Assembly: GCA_035079385.1 (NCBI GenBank)
Contig: JAVHKY010000013.1
Location: forward strand, 9,546,001 to 9,610,000
Length of the DNA stretch: 64,000 bases
Reading direction: 5' to 3'
DNA from: Aspidiotus rigidus
Lineage: Eukaryota; Arthropoda; Insecta; Hemiptera; Diaspididae
Position numbers and translations under genes: made by a program. Below, piece by piece: positions 53,901 through 64,000 of this stretch. Numbering within the stretch: the stretch's first letter is position 1; the number at the start of each line of letters is the position of its first letter. The notes under the pieces are model-generated. The model had not been told where the DNA came from and did not search any database. It saw nothing but the letters and a program-made list of their open reading frames with translations.

Positions 53901-55246
53901 TTGTCTACTCACATATTTTGCAAATCTCTCTACAGCTATAACACAGCCGAAAAGCCTAGAAATAGCTGGGATGAGAGTAATTAATTCTATAGATGTAAAT
54001 ATTCAATGCCGATAACGGTTTTTTGATATAATGACAACTTCTCAAGTAATCATGTAAAACATTCAAGAATGAGGTCTCGCCGGGAAAAGTTCTGTCAAGA
54101 AAATGGCATCGCCATTCTCATATCATTTTTGCAATAAATCTATATTGCCATTCTTCAAGCGTTTTAATTGGGGGAATTTCAAAAAGTGGGCGTGGTCAGT
54201 TGTTCTGTCAAGAATTTGGCTAAATATGTCAGCTATATGGTATTGATTTTTTTCCGGCTAGGTATTTTGGGAATATGGAATTCATATTGAAAACAATGTG
54301 TATAATCGGATGAACGATGATGTGAAAATGTAGATTGAACGTTCTTCTATATCGAGGGGTGCGGTGAGGGGGGTTTCTCGAAGGTGAACCTTCAAAACGT
54401 TTTTGAGGGGGCCTTTTTTTAGCAGGGGACTTGATATCCCTTTTGTTGGGGGTACTTTCAGGAAATTTTCGTCCGCGAGGGTGGGCGCGAACGAGGTTGA
54501 TAACGTCACGGAGAGGGGAGGGGGACTTGAAGAAATTTTGACCCACGAACTATGTATGATAGGACAGGGACTTGGAAAAAATCAGACATCTGAGCTATAT
54601 ATGATAGGAGGATGACTTAGAAAAAATATATGGCTAGAGGGTCGAAATTTTTCCAAGTTTTTTGCCGAACGGCGTACGGCACATGGCAAACTTCTCAAAA
54701 AACCCTCTATAAAACAGGTTCACTGTTAAAATTTCCAATGTTGAGCTATATACAAATGACAGTAGGGGGCCTTGGAAAAACGAAGGCTTCCTTGAAATTG
54801 CAGCGCATTCCAGTTGTCACGTCGTCATCTTCGAGACTTACAAAAACTTCAGGCTCTAAGCTTCATATGATAGAAGGGGGACTTGAAGAAATTCTCGGGA
54901 TAGCACGTTTCCCGCTGGCATTGCAGTCCTGCAATGGCATCTAACTTTTCACTTTTCTTTTTTTTTGCTTGTGAAATTTTTTTTTTTTTGAAGTCGGGGT
55001 AGGGGTTCCTTCAGAAACTAAAGGAGGTCGCCACACCACTGTCTATATCACGCAAAAAAAAAGTTAGCCTAGGAATATTGGTCAAGTATCCGCTCAGTAA
55101 TTCGTGATCTCGTGGCTCATTGTGTTTCTAGAGATAGGTAGTATAAGAATCGATAAAAATTAGGTACTCTATCGAAACACAACCAGTAGTGCCGTGAGCC
55201 CCCTAGGCCAATGAAGAAACCTCCCTCAAACTTTAATTTGTTGTAG

Positions 55247-55284
<38 letters not shown>

Positions 55285-58200
55285 GAATTATAAGGGCGTC
55301 CCCTAAAACGAATAGGAAACATCATCTTCATAAAAATGGCCTCACGGTACCCCTGAGTCAACCAACGTTCCAGCAGATCCACGAATTACTCAGCGAATAT
55401 TTTACCAATCTTCTCCCCAGCTTTTTTCACATGAATTTCATGTTATACCTAAATAACCCTATTTGTGAATGTTTCACATGATTACTTGAGAACCTGACGA
55501 TCTATCAAAAATCGGAAAACCGCATTGGACTAAGAGTTGAAAATGCATTCTTAAATTGACATTCTGGTCCCAGCAATTTTCCTAAAGTTTGAAATTGTTG
55601 GGTTGTGTAATGATAGATCTTGTAACCATTTTCTTTTTTTTTGGTTGCCTAGTTGTATTTATATAACATTTGCAGTAACTATACATCCGGATCTGTCTCG
55701 ACACATGAAAATCACTATAGGTATTATTTGTGTTGTAGGCGCAACGGAAAGGAGCATCGGCGACGGCATATGGATTTGTCTTCGCTTCGTTCCAGTTTGT
55801 CAATTTTGTCGCATGCCCGCTCGTTGGTAAAATTGTAAATGAGCTCATTTTACAAATACTGTACTTAATTTAGAAGCTGATGAAAACGACGAATATTATC
55901 ATTAAAATTTTGACATAGTCTTATGGCCCTATCCGTCAAAGTCTCTGCCTACGAAAGCTTGCAAGTTTTGTGAGGAATTACATTTACTGGTCCCATTTTC
56001 ATAGGTACATTGCTGCATGTAAGTAGCACTCCACAAAAAATGACGAGAACTTAATAAATAATAAGTGAATAGGTAGTATGGAGGTTCTCAAGGAGTTATG
56101 TAGATGAGGGGTAGGCAGTAAAAAAGAAAATTCCCATTATCATGGCAAGAGAATTTTAGCGGGGAACCCGCTATCCATTTTGTTAGGAGATTACATCCTC
56201 AGAAAACGTCCGCGTCCGCGAAGTTAGTAACCTAAGGTTAGGTTAGGTTACGGGACTTGGAAGAATTTCGAGTCTCGAGCTATATATGATAGGAGGGGGA
56301 CTTGGAAGAATTTCGAGTCTTGAGCTATACATGATAGAAGGGGGACTTAGAAGAATTTCAAGTCTCGAGCTATATATAATAGGGGGGGGGGGGACTTGAA
56401 AGAATTTTGACTTTCGAGCTACCGTCCGCCGTCCAACCAAAAACTTGGAAAAATTTTGAGACTCGAGCTATATATGATAGGAGGGGGACTTGGAAGAATT
56501 GTGACTTCCGAGCTATATATGATAGAAGGGGGACTTATAAGAATTTCGACTCTCGAGCTATATATGATAGGAGGGAATGTAGAATGATAATTTCGATTTG
56601 AATTATATGACAAGATTATCAACTCAGTTCCACACCAACTGAGAGGTCGAGTTAAGGAATTGCGGGTTTCCCGCTGCCATTGCAACGTCTGCAATGGCTT
56701 CTAATTTTTTTCGTCATCCTTCGCAGTTCAGATAGATAGATTCGGATCAGAGGTCACATTTAGGGTGTGGGTTGTAGTGAGGATGGAGTCGACGAGTTTA
56801 TAGATGAGAATTTGGGGATATTCCAAATTATAGTCGTACTTACAAGAATTTGAGCAGTTATAGTTTGAAGCTGCAGTAACGGATCAGCGATTCTCCGTCT
56901 CAGCACAGAGTGTATCAGCGGGACTGGTTTTAAATGCTCCTAAAGCTATTCGGTAAAGATACACGACCAGGGATAATGGAAAGACTCCATCATCCGATGG
57001 ATCAATTTTCCTTTTGTTCTTGGATTACGCGCTATCCTTGTGCTATGCTTCAGTTTTTTCAATTTAATAGTTTAAATACATAGTGTTTCTAGTATTTTCG
57101 ATCTATAATAACGAAGATTATACTTCAAAACGCCCATCACGAAATTTCACTGTTTTTGGGAACAATGTGCTTCCAAAATTTCCTTTTTTTTAAGATTGAT
57201 CTCGTTTAGGGCAATTTTAATCAAATTTTGAATGGTTTAATTTTGTACCTAATTGAAACCAATATTAAGGCTATAACCATTGTATTATGAATGGCATCCA
57301 CTGCCCGATCAATATCTTAATTCTTATGGAACGGGTGCCCTTCTGACGACCAGTTATGAAATAAACGACGGCTTCCTTGACGAAGTTAAACGAGGAACGC
57401 AGGGAACCTGTTTTATGAGTCAAATGGGATTTGGTATTGAAAATTCAAGGAAGCCTGGACCTAGATAAAGCTAGTATAAAGAAGGCCTAGACCTGCTATA
57501 AGCCTAGTATAATATAGTTTGAGAGTCTAAATTTTTCTCGAATCTCCAGCTATGAGTCGAAATTTTTCTAAGTCCCTCTCCTATCATATATGGCTCGAGA
57601 GTCAAAATTTTTCCAAGTTTTTTGCTGGATGGCGGACGGCGGACGGCGCACGGCAAATTTCTCAAAAAGCCCCCCATAAAACAAGCTCCCCGTTAATACA
57701 TATTTTAACAGGGAACCTGTTTTATCGGAGGGTATTTTGAGGAAAAATGCGGGCGCCGGTCACCGGCCGCCGGGAGGCAAAAAGTGGGACTTAGAAAAAT
57801 TTTTACCTCCAGGCTACGTATGATAGGAATAGGTCTTGGAAAAATTTCATCCTCCGAGCTATTATATGGTAGAAGGTGTTTCAGGCTAGTTTAATATACA
57901 CTATATTAAGCTTAGTAAGTATAAGTTTAGTTATACTGTATATCAAGCCTAGTATAACGAAGGCTAAAATTTGAATTTTTAAGGCTAGTCATTATAGGCC
58001 TAGTATAGTATATTAGGCCCAGTATAATGAGGGCTGGAGTTTGAGATTTTTTAGGCTACGTATTATAGGCCTAGTATGGTCTATTAGGTGTAGTATAATG
58101 AAGAATACGGTTTGACATTTTCCAGGCTACTACTTATAGGCCTAGCATAGTATATTAGGCCTACTATAATGAAGGCTACAGTTCGAAATTTTTTAGACTA

Positions 58201-61200
58201 CTTATTATAGGCCTAGTATGGTATATTAGGCTTAGTATATCGAAAGCTAAAGTTTAACATTTTTCAGGCTACGTATAACAAGCCTAGAAGTAGAGTATAT
58301 TAGGTCCTGAATAATGAAGGCTGAAGTTTTAATGTGTAAACTTGTCTGCTATTCGATTCCTTATTCGGACTAACTTTTTAAGGTAAAGACTTGTGGACCT
58401 CGACAACTTATAGCGGGTGGAACAATAATTAGTTCAATTGCTTTGATATTATTCGGGTAGGCATGTTCCTGCTTTCATTATACATTTTATTGACGATCGT
58501 TCCAACAAAAAAATCCGTATTATTTTTCTGTTCAATGAAGGTTCTTGAATCGAGTCGAGGACAAGAATCTATTCATCGGTTTATCCATAATTTTGAGAGT
58601 TATAGAAGCCATCGGTGCTGCTTTCGCGAAGGCCGCTGGATATGCATTAATAGGAATTGTCTTCCCCGATAACATGGCGACGGCATTTGTAAGTAGACGA
58701 AACAAACCGTAGACTGACCTTGGTCACGAGGTCTGACCTAGCCTACATTCATACCATTATTACGTTTGAAAATTGTTCATTCAAGAGTACTATGGAGATT
58801 TTTTATGGAGCTGGACTCATTTTAGGGCCGTCCATGGGAGGATTGCTGTTCAAGGTAATTTGATCAAAATGATTCCATACATTTTATCTTGCTCTTTGTG
58901 AAGTTTTTAGTGCTAATTTAAATGAACTTTGAAATTTTCAGTTCGGTGGTTTTTCATTTCCTTTCATCTTTGTTGGTGTGGTGGGATTTACAGTTTTTTT
59001 TCTGACACTGTTATTAATACCGCGCACAACTGACTGCTCAAGCGAAGAGAAAGAAACGTGTAAGATATTTCAAAAATATGACGATCGTTGGTAGGAGCCC
59101 AGCTGCTCTGATAGTACTGGAAACTGAACCATTAATTTCCATTATATTAGGCTATTACTCTTGTTGGCTCTATCCAGGTTACAAGGGGTGGGATTGGCTT
59201 CTGAACTGAATCTCAAATTCAACTATTGTTGTATGCGAGGTTGTCACGTATCAAGAAAAATTCTTATTCAGTGATTTTCAAGAACCTAAAATTCTTCTTT
59301 TTCGTATGCATAATTGTTGAAAAATCTACAGAACTCGTATTTTTGACATTTTTCATACCCATCTTTTTTGAAGTATAGAAAACCTTTAAATTAATTACTT
59401 CTCAGGACTCAGAATTATTCAAAATCCCATTACACTCCGAGATTTCGAACTCAGATCTTTTCAGTCTTCTTGCCTTCTGGATTCTCTTGGTTCTCCTGCT
59501 TCTCTTAGTCTTAAAATCACCCTAAACGTCATTTGAAATTATATTCAGGTTCTTTTGTTATGCCTATAACGACTTGTTAGTTTCAAAACTAAAGGCTAGT
59601 TGTTATTATGATAATGGAAAATACCTAACATATTTCCAGATTTTTCTAAAAATATTTTTTGTACTTTTCAGACGAAATTTTTTCCGCCCTGAAGATACCC
59701 GGAGTTTTATTTTACACAATTTGTCAGGTATTGTTTTCTGCTTCTGAAGAATTTTACCTGACGTTATTGACCACTCATTTGGCACAAGTAAGAAAAAGAA
59801 AAGATCCATTCCAAACGCAACTTTTATCAAAGGTATATTGATGTATTTCTGTTTGCTTGTGCGAATTAAGTTCAACTTACCCCAAGAGGTGACTTCGTTA
59901 TTTTTTGTGATCATAAATGCGGTTTACATGATTGTGTCGCCATTCTTTGGTAGAGCATTGGATTTGGGCACAGTGAGACCGAGGACGTTAATCATCTGCG
60001 CAAGTATTCTTGCTATTACTAGTTTTACGCTTATTGGGCCAGCTCCCTACCTTCATTTTCGATTGTACGTAAGAATTTTATTGTGGATCTGTTCTGATAA
60101 GTTTTAATAGTATCGAGATATTCTTTTCATTCAATTTTTCAATTTCCCATTATCGATTAGAATGTAATTCCTCTGATTTCGGTGTTAGTATTTCGAGAAA
60201 AACACGAGTAGAAAATAATTAAGCCGGCGTAAATCGACTTACGCCCTTTTTGGAAAAATATCAGAATCGTGTTCCTGACCCTCCCCTCCGTTGTTTACCG
60301 AAATGCTCAAAATTCTCGAAAAATGGGGTCTTTTCAAGAAGGGCGTATTTCTTATGGTAATTACCAATGACATAGAAACCAGTTTTTCAAAAAGGGCGAG
60401 TCTCTGCAAGAATGGCGTAATTGGACTTGTCCGCGAATCGATGTAACGCTCTTCAATGAAAAACGAGAGGCTGCAACGTTAGGGACTGGTGAGGTCCCAT
60501 CCAGATCCGACTTTTTTTCGGCGTGTTAATGCCTTCCTAAACTTTCGAATGCGTTTTTCTCAAAACACGCTTTTGCAAGTTATGCCCTTCTTGGAAAGAA
60601 GGTCTCATTTGTAGTCTAAGCTGGCAAGCTCCTCAGCTAGAATAACTAGGCGAATATTGATGGAGGCTGTGTTAGAGATGCGTTGGATGACGATGTATCC
60701 ATTTAATATGTAATATGCGTAGGTCGTTTTGTTCTTAGTTTTTGAGCCATCAGTGATCCAGTGTGATCAGGATATTCTTGAATCATGTTTTCTGCGTGGG
60801 TATTGAAGGTACTGTTAGATTTGGGGATTTCTGTGAGATTAAAACGGGTGGTCGATTGGGTGAGAGTCCAAGGTGGAGATGACATGTAAATAGGTAGAAG
60901 GGGTTCAACTGTGAAATGTTCATTGAAGGAGTGTTGGAATTGAAGCAGAATATGTTTGTTTTTAGGAGCTGGAGGGAGGATGTGCCTTGGAAATTAAAAC
61001 GCAGAGATGAGGGAATTGGGAGACAGTTATTAAGAAGTTAGAGGTTAGAATGAGTCGACGAAAGTGAAGAAAAGGTTCGGCTGTTTCAGCGCATGAACTT
61101 GGTTTAGAACTTGTTCAAAAGGCACCCAAGACCATTCTCAGGGAGGAGGATTGAATGGTGTCTGGCAAAGAGAGGACCGATTTATTGGCTAGGTTATAGA

Positions 61201-63327
61201 CCGATGCTCCATAATCTAACCGGAAGCCGATAAGACTCTTATAAAGATGATAAAAAAGTTTTTTGTTGCTGCCTTTGGTAGGGTGAAAGGTAAATTTCAC
61301 TATATTTAAGGCACGAATGCATTTAGCTTTGAGAATTTTGATGTGGTGAGTCCAGGTGATTTTTTGATCGAAATGTAATCCAAGGAGTTTGGTGGAGTTG
61401 CTGGAGGGGATTTGAAAATTTTGTAAGGAAAGAGATGGAAAGGTAGGAATGGGATTTCATTTTTTGATGATGACGAAGTAAGTTTTAGAAGCTGAGAAAC
61501 GGAAAAATATTTTTTTGTCCACTGAATTGGTGATGATTACCGAACTTCTAATGAATGGTATTGCTCACGAACCATATTCTTTTTTTTTAGATAGTTTTCA
61601 TGTGGCTCAAAAAGTGGGGATCGTCCATACTACAATCTATGTTCTAATTTATTCCAAAGTAGCCACTTTCTAGAAATACTGGAAGACAAGGAGAGGAATC
61701 AAGTTTGTGTGACCTGAAAAGTATGACAATTCTGGAGGTTTAAGAGAAATTTAGAGACGTCGGAGAGTATTTTGAATTAAAAAAATTTACATCTTAGATG
61801 GGTTAAAATTCTTTTGGCGTGAAAGAGTAAACTTGAAATTAGATGTAAGTAACTGACCACATTGCGTATAATATTATATTATTATTCATGTTACAGTCAT
61901 CTTTACCCATATTATACATATTTTCATTTATTTTTTTATTTTTTTCACTTGAAAAACGAGTTATGCTCAGATGTACATGAGAATTTTTCTATAAATTATT
62001 TTCAGAACCATTCCCATTTGCATGATTGCTTTAGCGACGCTAGGACTGTCGCTGGGAGCGTATTGTACTTCAGCTTACGTGGGTGAACTGGAATCAGCGA
62101 GGTATCTAGTGTGACATTTTAAGTGTTGTCTTTATTAATAAGGAACTTTATCAGTGGGAAGTTATTTCGTGATAAACGTCTATCGTCCGCCACCCGTATT
62201 TTCTCCTTGTCTGTTTAGATAGCTTGAATGCTCGTAAGGACTGTAGACTTGAGAACGTTTTTGAAAGGAGACATGGAACTATGTATTTCGACTTCTGAAT
62301 CCTGTAGTGGAGGAAAATCTGAAAAATTAATTTTGACCACCGAGTGATACAGAGCAAAGAGACTTAATAAAAATTTGGAGTGACGGCCGAGTCCTGTTCA
62401 AGATGAATAAATGTTTATTTATTCCCCAACTACTGAGCCTTTTCTCGTGTTGGTTAGGTGCTTTTCACAGCTTGTAATGAACTACTATTTTCAGCATATA
62501 GTTTTTGCAAGTGGAATGTATACATAGTAACTTTCAAAGGAGGCTCTGGGTACTTTCCAATACCCTTTAAAGTCGAAATTCAAACATGTGACTCAATATC
62601 CTTTCCTTTAGAATCAGCAGTTTCTTCCTCTTCTCAATTAGTAATTTACAAACATACAAGAAAGCATATAGTTAGCGACACGTTTTCGTTTTCAATTTCA
62701 AGAGATGTTTCTTTTTTCTAATACAGAAACGCTGGATTTGCAGACGGAACTGGTCTTATCAGTTTAATAAGTGGACTTTGGACGGGAGCGGTTGCGTTAG
62801 GTGGTTTCATTGGACCTATCAGTGCTGGCGTACTCTACGACCATTACGGCTTTCGATGGGCGACACAATTCTTTGTAGCTGTTTTTCTCATACAAGTAAG
62901 CGATTTGGATTACTAAAGAAGGGAGCACGCAAAATATATTACCTATATTTGCAGAGTGTTTTGAATCACGGTTTCTCCTGCGTAAAGCAAGACTCACTCC
63001 CGAAATTCTTAATTATTAAATTTTTCATGGCTGTATGTGAAACTTTGGTCTGCCCCTTCTGTCATACTATGTATTAGTCTTCATGTTATTTCGATTGCGC
63101 CCATGCTTTATTTATTTTATTGTTACGTACGTCTTAATCATAGGTTTGTACCTACTTAGTAATGTTCTTAGTTCATATTGATAACCATTCTTTGTAATTT
63201 TTGGTTACAGTTAATTGGGATGATCATTTTTGAGAGGATAACAAAACGTAACAACTATAATGACTACAACCTGCTCAACTTGGGTGTTAATGAATGTACT
63301 CCAATATTAAAGAATACCTCCTATTAA
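50943..63327 (+). CDS. SLC18B1: SLC18B1-like MFS transporter (vesicular polyamine transporter family)
   Basis: A 12-span major facilitator. The family member SLC18B1 exchanges protons for polyamines such as spermine/spermidine into vesicles; substrate here is inferred. Eleven coding exons join in frame to 435 residues (human about 456). Seen: TM1 near residues 10-30 leading to 'SLQAPFYPAE'; 'AQRKGASATAYGFVFAS' (TM2); loop 2-3 'VGKIVKTCGPRQ' (66-77); 'RVIEAIGAAFAKAAGYA' (TM4); G157-P-x-x-GG162 (TM5 motif C); a short hydrophilic central loop 'TTDCSSEEKE'; loop 8-9 'FFGRALDLGTVRPR'; 'GLISLISGLWTGAVALGGF' and 'GPISAGVLYDHYGFRW' (TM10-11); a polar C-terminal tail ending 'LKNTSY'. No internal stops, and all introns GT-AG. 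The I69/V70 junction (exons 2-3) is one residue short of human and is the least certain. Introns hold old repeats. Confidence 0.92.
52565..52925 (+). repeat. Duplicate of the SLC18B1 upstream segment (in intron 1)
   Basis: Partner of 50530-50925, same orientation. It is separated from its pseudo-exon by a ~470-bp insertion, so the duplication preceded the insertion. Confidence 0.75.
52927..53395. mobile_element. Insertion splitting the duplicated SLC18B1 5' segment
   Basis: Present in the duplicate but absent from the original, where the flanking sequences are almost adjacent. It begins with (TATC)n, then 'tattctatattataaagg', and is AT-rich without an ORF above background. The 'tctata...ttataaagg' start resembles ends of some Helitron-like elements, but no 3' CTRR hairpin was confirmed. 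Family unknown. Confidence 0.45.
53419..53523 (+). pseudogene. Broken duplicate of SLC18B1 exon 1
   Basis: 'gttgctctcttcatttttat' and the following 'ttccgctgaaatttctct' are identical to exon 1 (50943-51053), but about 7-8 bases after the ATG are lost, shifting the frame, and the end 'ccattctacccagcagag' is replaced by 'ccatacgcgtctaaataaaa'. The GT donor context (gtaaatt) survives. It lies in intron 1 of the intact gene and could be mis-spliced as a cryptic exon; otherwise a relic of tandem duplication. Confidence 0.85.
54535..54665. repeat. Dispersed ~45-bp motif, about three copies
   Basis: 'acttgaagaaattttgaccc...gatagga' followed by two more copies and an inverted one ending in 'ttttttgccgaacggcg'. 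Located in SLC18B1 intron 1. Confidence 0.65.
54895..54960. repeat. Short segment duplicated at 56655-56715
   Basis: Both have 'tttcccgctg.cattgca' then '.ctgcaatggc.tctaa', followed by a T-run. Each follows a block of dispersed 45-bp motif, suggesting a composite repeat duplicated as a unit. Confidence 0.6.
55248..55282. repeat. Poly-A run (33 bases)
   Basis: Homopolymer in SLC18B1 intron 1. It could be the tail of a plus-strand retroposed sequence, but nothing recognisable precedes it. Confidence 0.6.
56247..56580. repeat. Tandem array of the ~45-bp motif (seven units)
   Basis: Seven head-to-tail copies of 'gggacttggaagaatttcga', then 'gtctcgagctatatatgata' and 'ggagg', 43-50 bp each, the fourth diverging into 'gtccgccgtccaacc'. 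Copies differ at a few positions each. Lies in SLC18B1 intron 2. It is the densest site of the motif dispersed through the window. Confidence 0.9.
57360..57430 (+). repeat. Piece of the 27.4-kb foldback arm
   Basis: 'acgacggcttccttgacg', then 'gttaaacgaggaacgcaggg' and 'aacctgttttat', matching the arms at 27.43 and 28.04 kb. The opposing arm is absent here. Confidence 0.6.
57880..58335. repeat. ~70-bp tandem minisatellite in SLC18B1 intron 2
   Basis: Six to seven units of 'attataggcctagtatagta', 'tattaggc', 'agtataatgaaggct' and 'gtttgaaattttttaggcta'. Units diverge by 10-25 percent. It ends about 50 bp before exon 3 of the gene. Looser copies occur at 33.7-33.85 kb and 57.46-57.52 kb. Confidence 0.85.
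60700..61480 (-). pseudogene. I-type LINE fragment inside SLC18B1 intron 8
   Basis: Antisense to the host gene. Minus-strand order: 'STKLLGLHFDQKITW' and 'HIKILKAKCIRALNI' (61400-61310), 'KFTFHPTKGSNKKLFYHLYK' then 'DYGASVYN' (61300-61190), 'SSSLRMVLGAF' and an 'ETAEPFLHFRR' frame (61140-61060), and the start of an RNase H 'YPDHTGSL' (about 60760). Stops and frameshifts occur throughout. Same family as 1.74-2.33 kb. Confidence 0.75.
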
Positions 63328-63518
63328 GACAAGATAAGAATTCCACACTGCTGAAGAGGCCATCCAATGAGTTCCTAATTCAAAGCAGAAAATACATCGC
63401 ATCAGTGGGCTATTTAGTACCCTGTTCAAGAAAATGCGGTTATGTCATCAGTTTGTATCTCTGGAATACCCTATTTTCTTCCTTGCTTCTATTCTGCGTC
63501 AATATAATTATATTATAA

Positions 63519-64000
63519 GCGGAAAATGTGCGTTTACTATCCTTTTTTATGAAGGGGGAAAGTATCGTTTTACGTTCTGTGTATGGAAACTAAACAATTA
63601 CAGAACAGAAAGTTGATGAATGCTGCATGGCAAAGTATCAGTCCATTGCGTAGCACCAAAAATTCATTTTTTTATTTATTCGAAGTTGTTTTAAAGTGCC
63701 ATCCAATTGCTAATATTGTCAATAAGTCATTTCATTTGTTCGATTTTATTTTCCTATCTGAATTATAGTTCATTTATTACTATTATTATATGATATCCAA
63801 ATGGACGGAGTAATTTTTTCTTCAACTATATACTCCTTCCTTCAAAATAAAAATCATTTTAAAATGTTTTTTTCTTCTTCTGTAAAATTTCATTTTTCGG
63901 ACTTAAGAGGTATTCATACTACACCGACTGCTGGAATCTACGGTGCGGTGTTACAGGGTATGCAATCTTACAACTTTGTGTTGTCATTTTTTTTTTTTTT
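63519..64000 (+). repeat. Direct repeat in the SLC18B1 3' flank (copy B, cut by window end)
   Basis: Partner of 49172-50035 in the same orientation, about 14.35 kb apart. It begins 190 bp after the SLC18B1 stop codon and runs to the window edge, where both copies reach a poly-T run. Confidence 0.8.

Larger units (their letters stand above)
50943..63327 (+). other. SLC18B1: SLC18B1 exon map
   Basis: Coding exons: 1 50943-51053; 2 55739-55834; 3 58383-58456; 4 58541-58688; 5 58786-58854; 6 58942-59059; 7 59672-59787; 8 59871-60064; 9 62006-62101; 10 62727-62895; 11 63211-63327 (stop TAA 63325-63327). The sum is 1308 nt. Introns 1 (4.7 kb), 2 (2.5 kb) and 8 (1.9 kb) are expanded by repeats; the others are 82-630 bp. 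Confidence 0.88.

Noticed and set aside
55603..55830. 75-aa frame starting MCNDRSC
   Set aside because: Wrong frame over SLC18B1 exon 2; the correct frame (from 55739) reads the conserved 'AQRKGASATAYGF' segment.

Overview
The window is nuclear DNA of an animal, most probably an insect. It has intron-rich genes with GT-AG introns, metazoan-type SMC3 and SLC18B1 proteins, and a dense load of decayed LINEs, Penelope-like elements (PLEs), foldback/MITE elements and AT-rich minisatellites. A hemipteran (scale insect/mealybug-like) source is only a guess from this style. No prokaryotic operon, CRISPR array, rRNA or convincing tRNA gene was seen.

Layout. 1-37.5 kb is almost entirely repeat-derived. 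It holds PLE reverse-transcriptase remnants (0.3-0.7, 32.4-33.6, 36.4 kb), a solo LTR (0.9-1.1 kb), an I-type LINE scrap (1.7-2.3 kb) and a FLYWCH/MULE-like transposase relic (3.5-5.1 kb). A frameshifted ankyrin-repeat gene (6.2-7.2 kb) is followed by nested inverted-repeat elements and a GC/AT minisatellite (7.9-12.9 kb). A 6-kb retroelement cluster (15.8-22 kb) contains a LINE, a GIY-YIG PLE flanked by 224-bp inverted copies of its own 3' end, an R1-like LINE and a second GIY-YIG PLE scrap. Two more foldbacks lie at 23.2-25.0 and 27.4-28.1 kb. At 37.8-37.9 kb there is the first coding exon of a Rho/Rnd-like small GTPase.

41.8-63.3 kb carries two complete genes transcribed away from each other. 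SMC3 (minus strand, 25 coding exons, 1200 aa reconstructed) is the cohesin ATPase, with Walker A, the signature motif, Walker B and the Lys105/Lys106 acetylation pair intact. An SLC18B1-like major facilitator (plus strand, 11 coding exons, 435 aa reconstructed) resembles the vesicular polyamine transporter. Its introns hold a broken duplicate of promoter plus exon 1, a LINE scrap and two minisatellites. Its 3' flank reappears upstream of the gene, pointing to old tandem duplication.

No wholly new system was proven. The observations most worth following are a hammerhead-like core at four PLE-type 3' ends, the inverted PLE ends, a dispersed ~45-bp motif that also forms an array and hosts the solo LTR, a pre-miRNA-sized hairpin at 5.5 kb, and the remodelled SLC18B1 locus.
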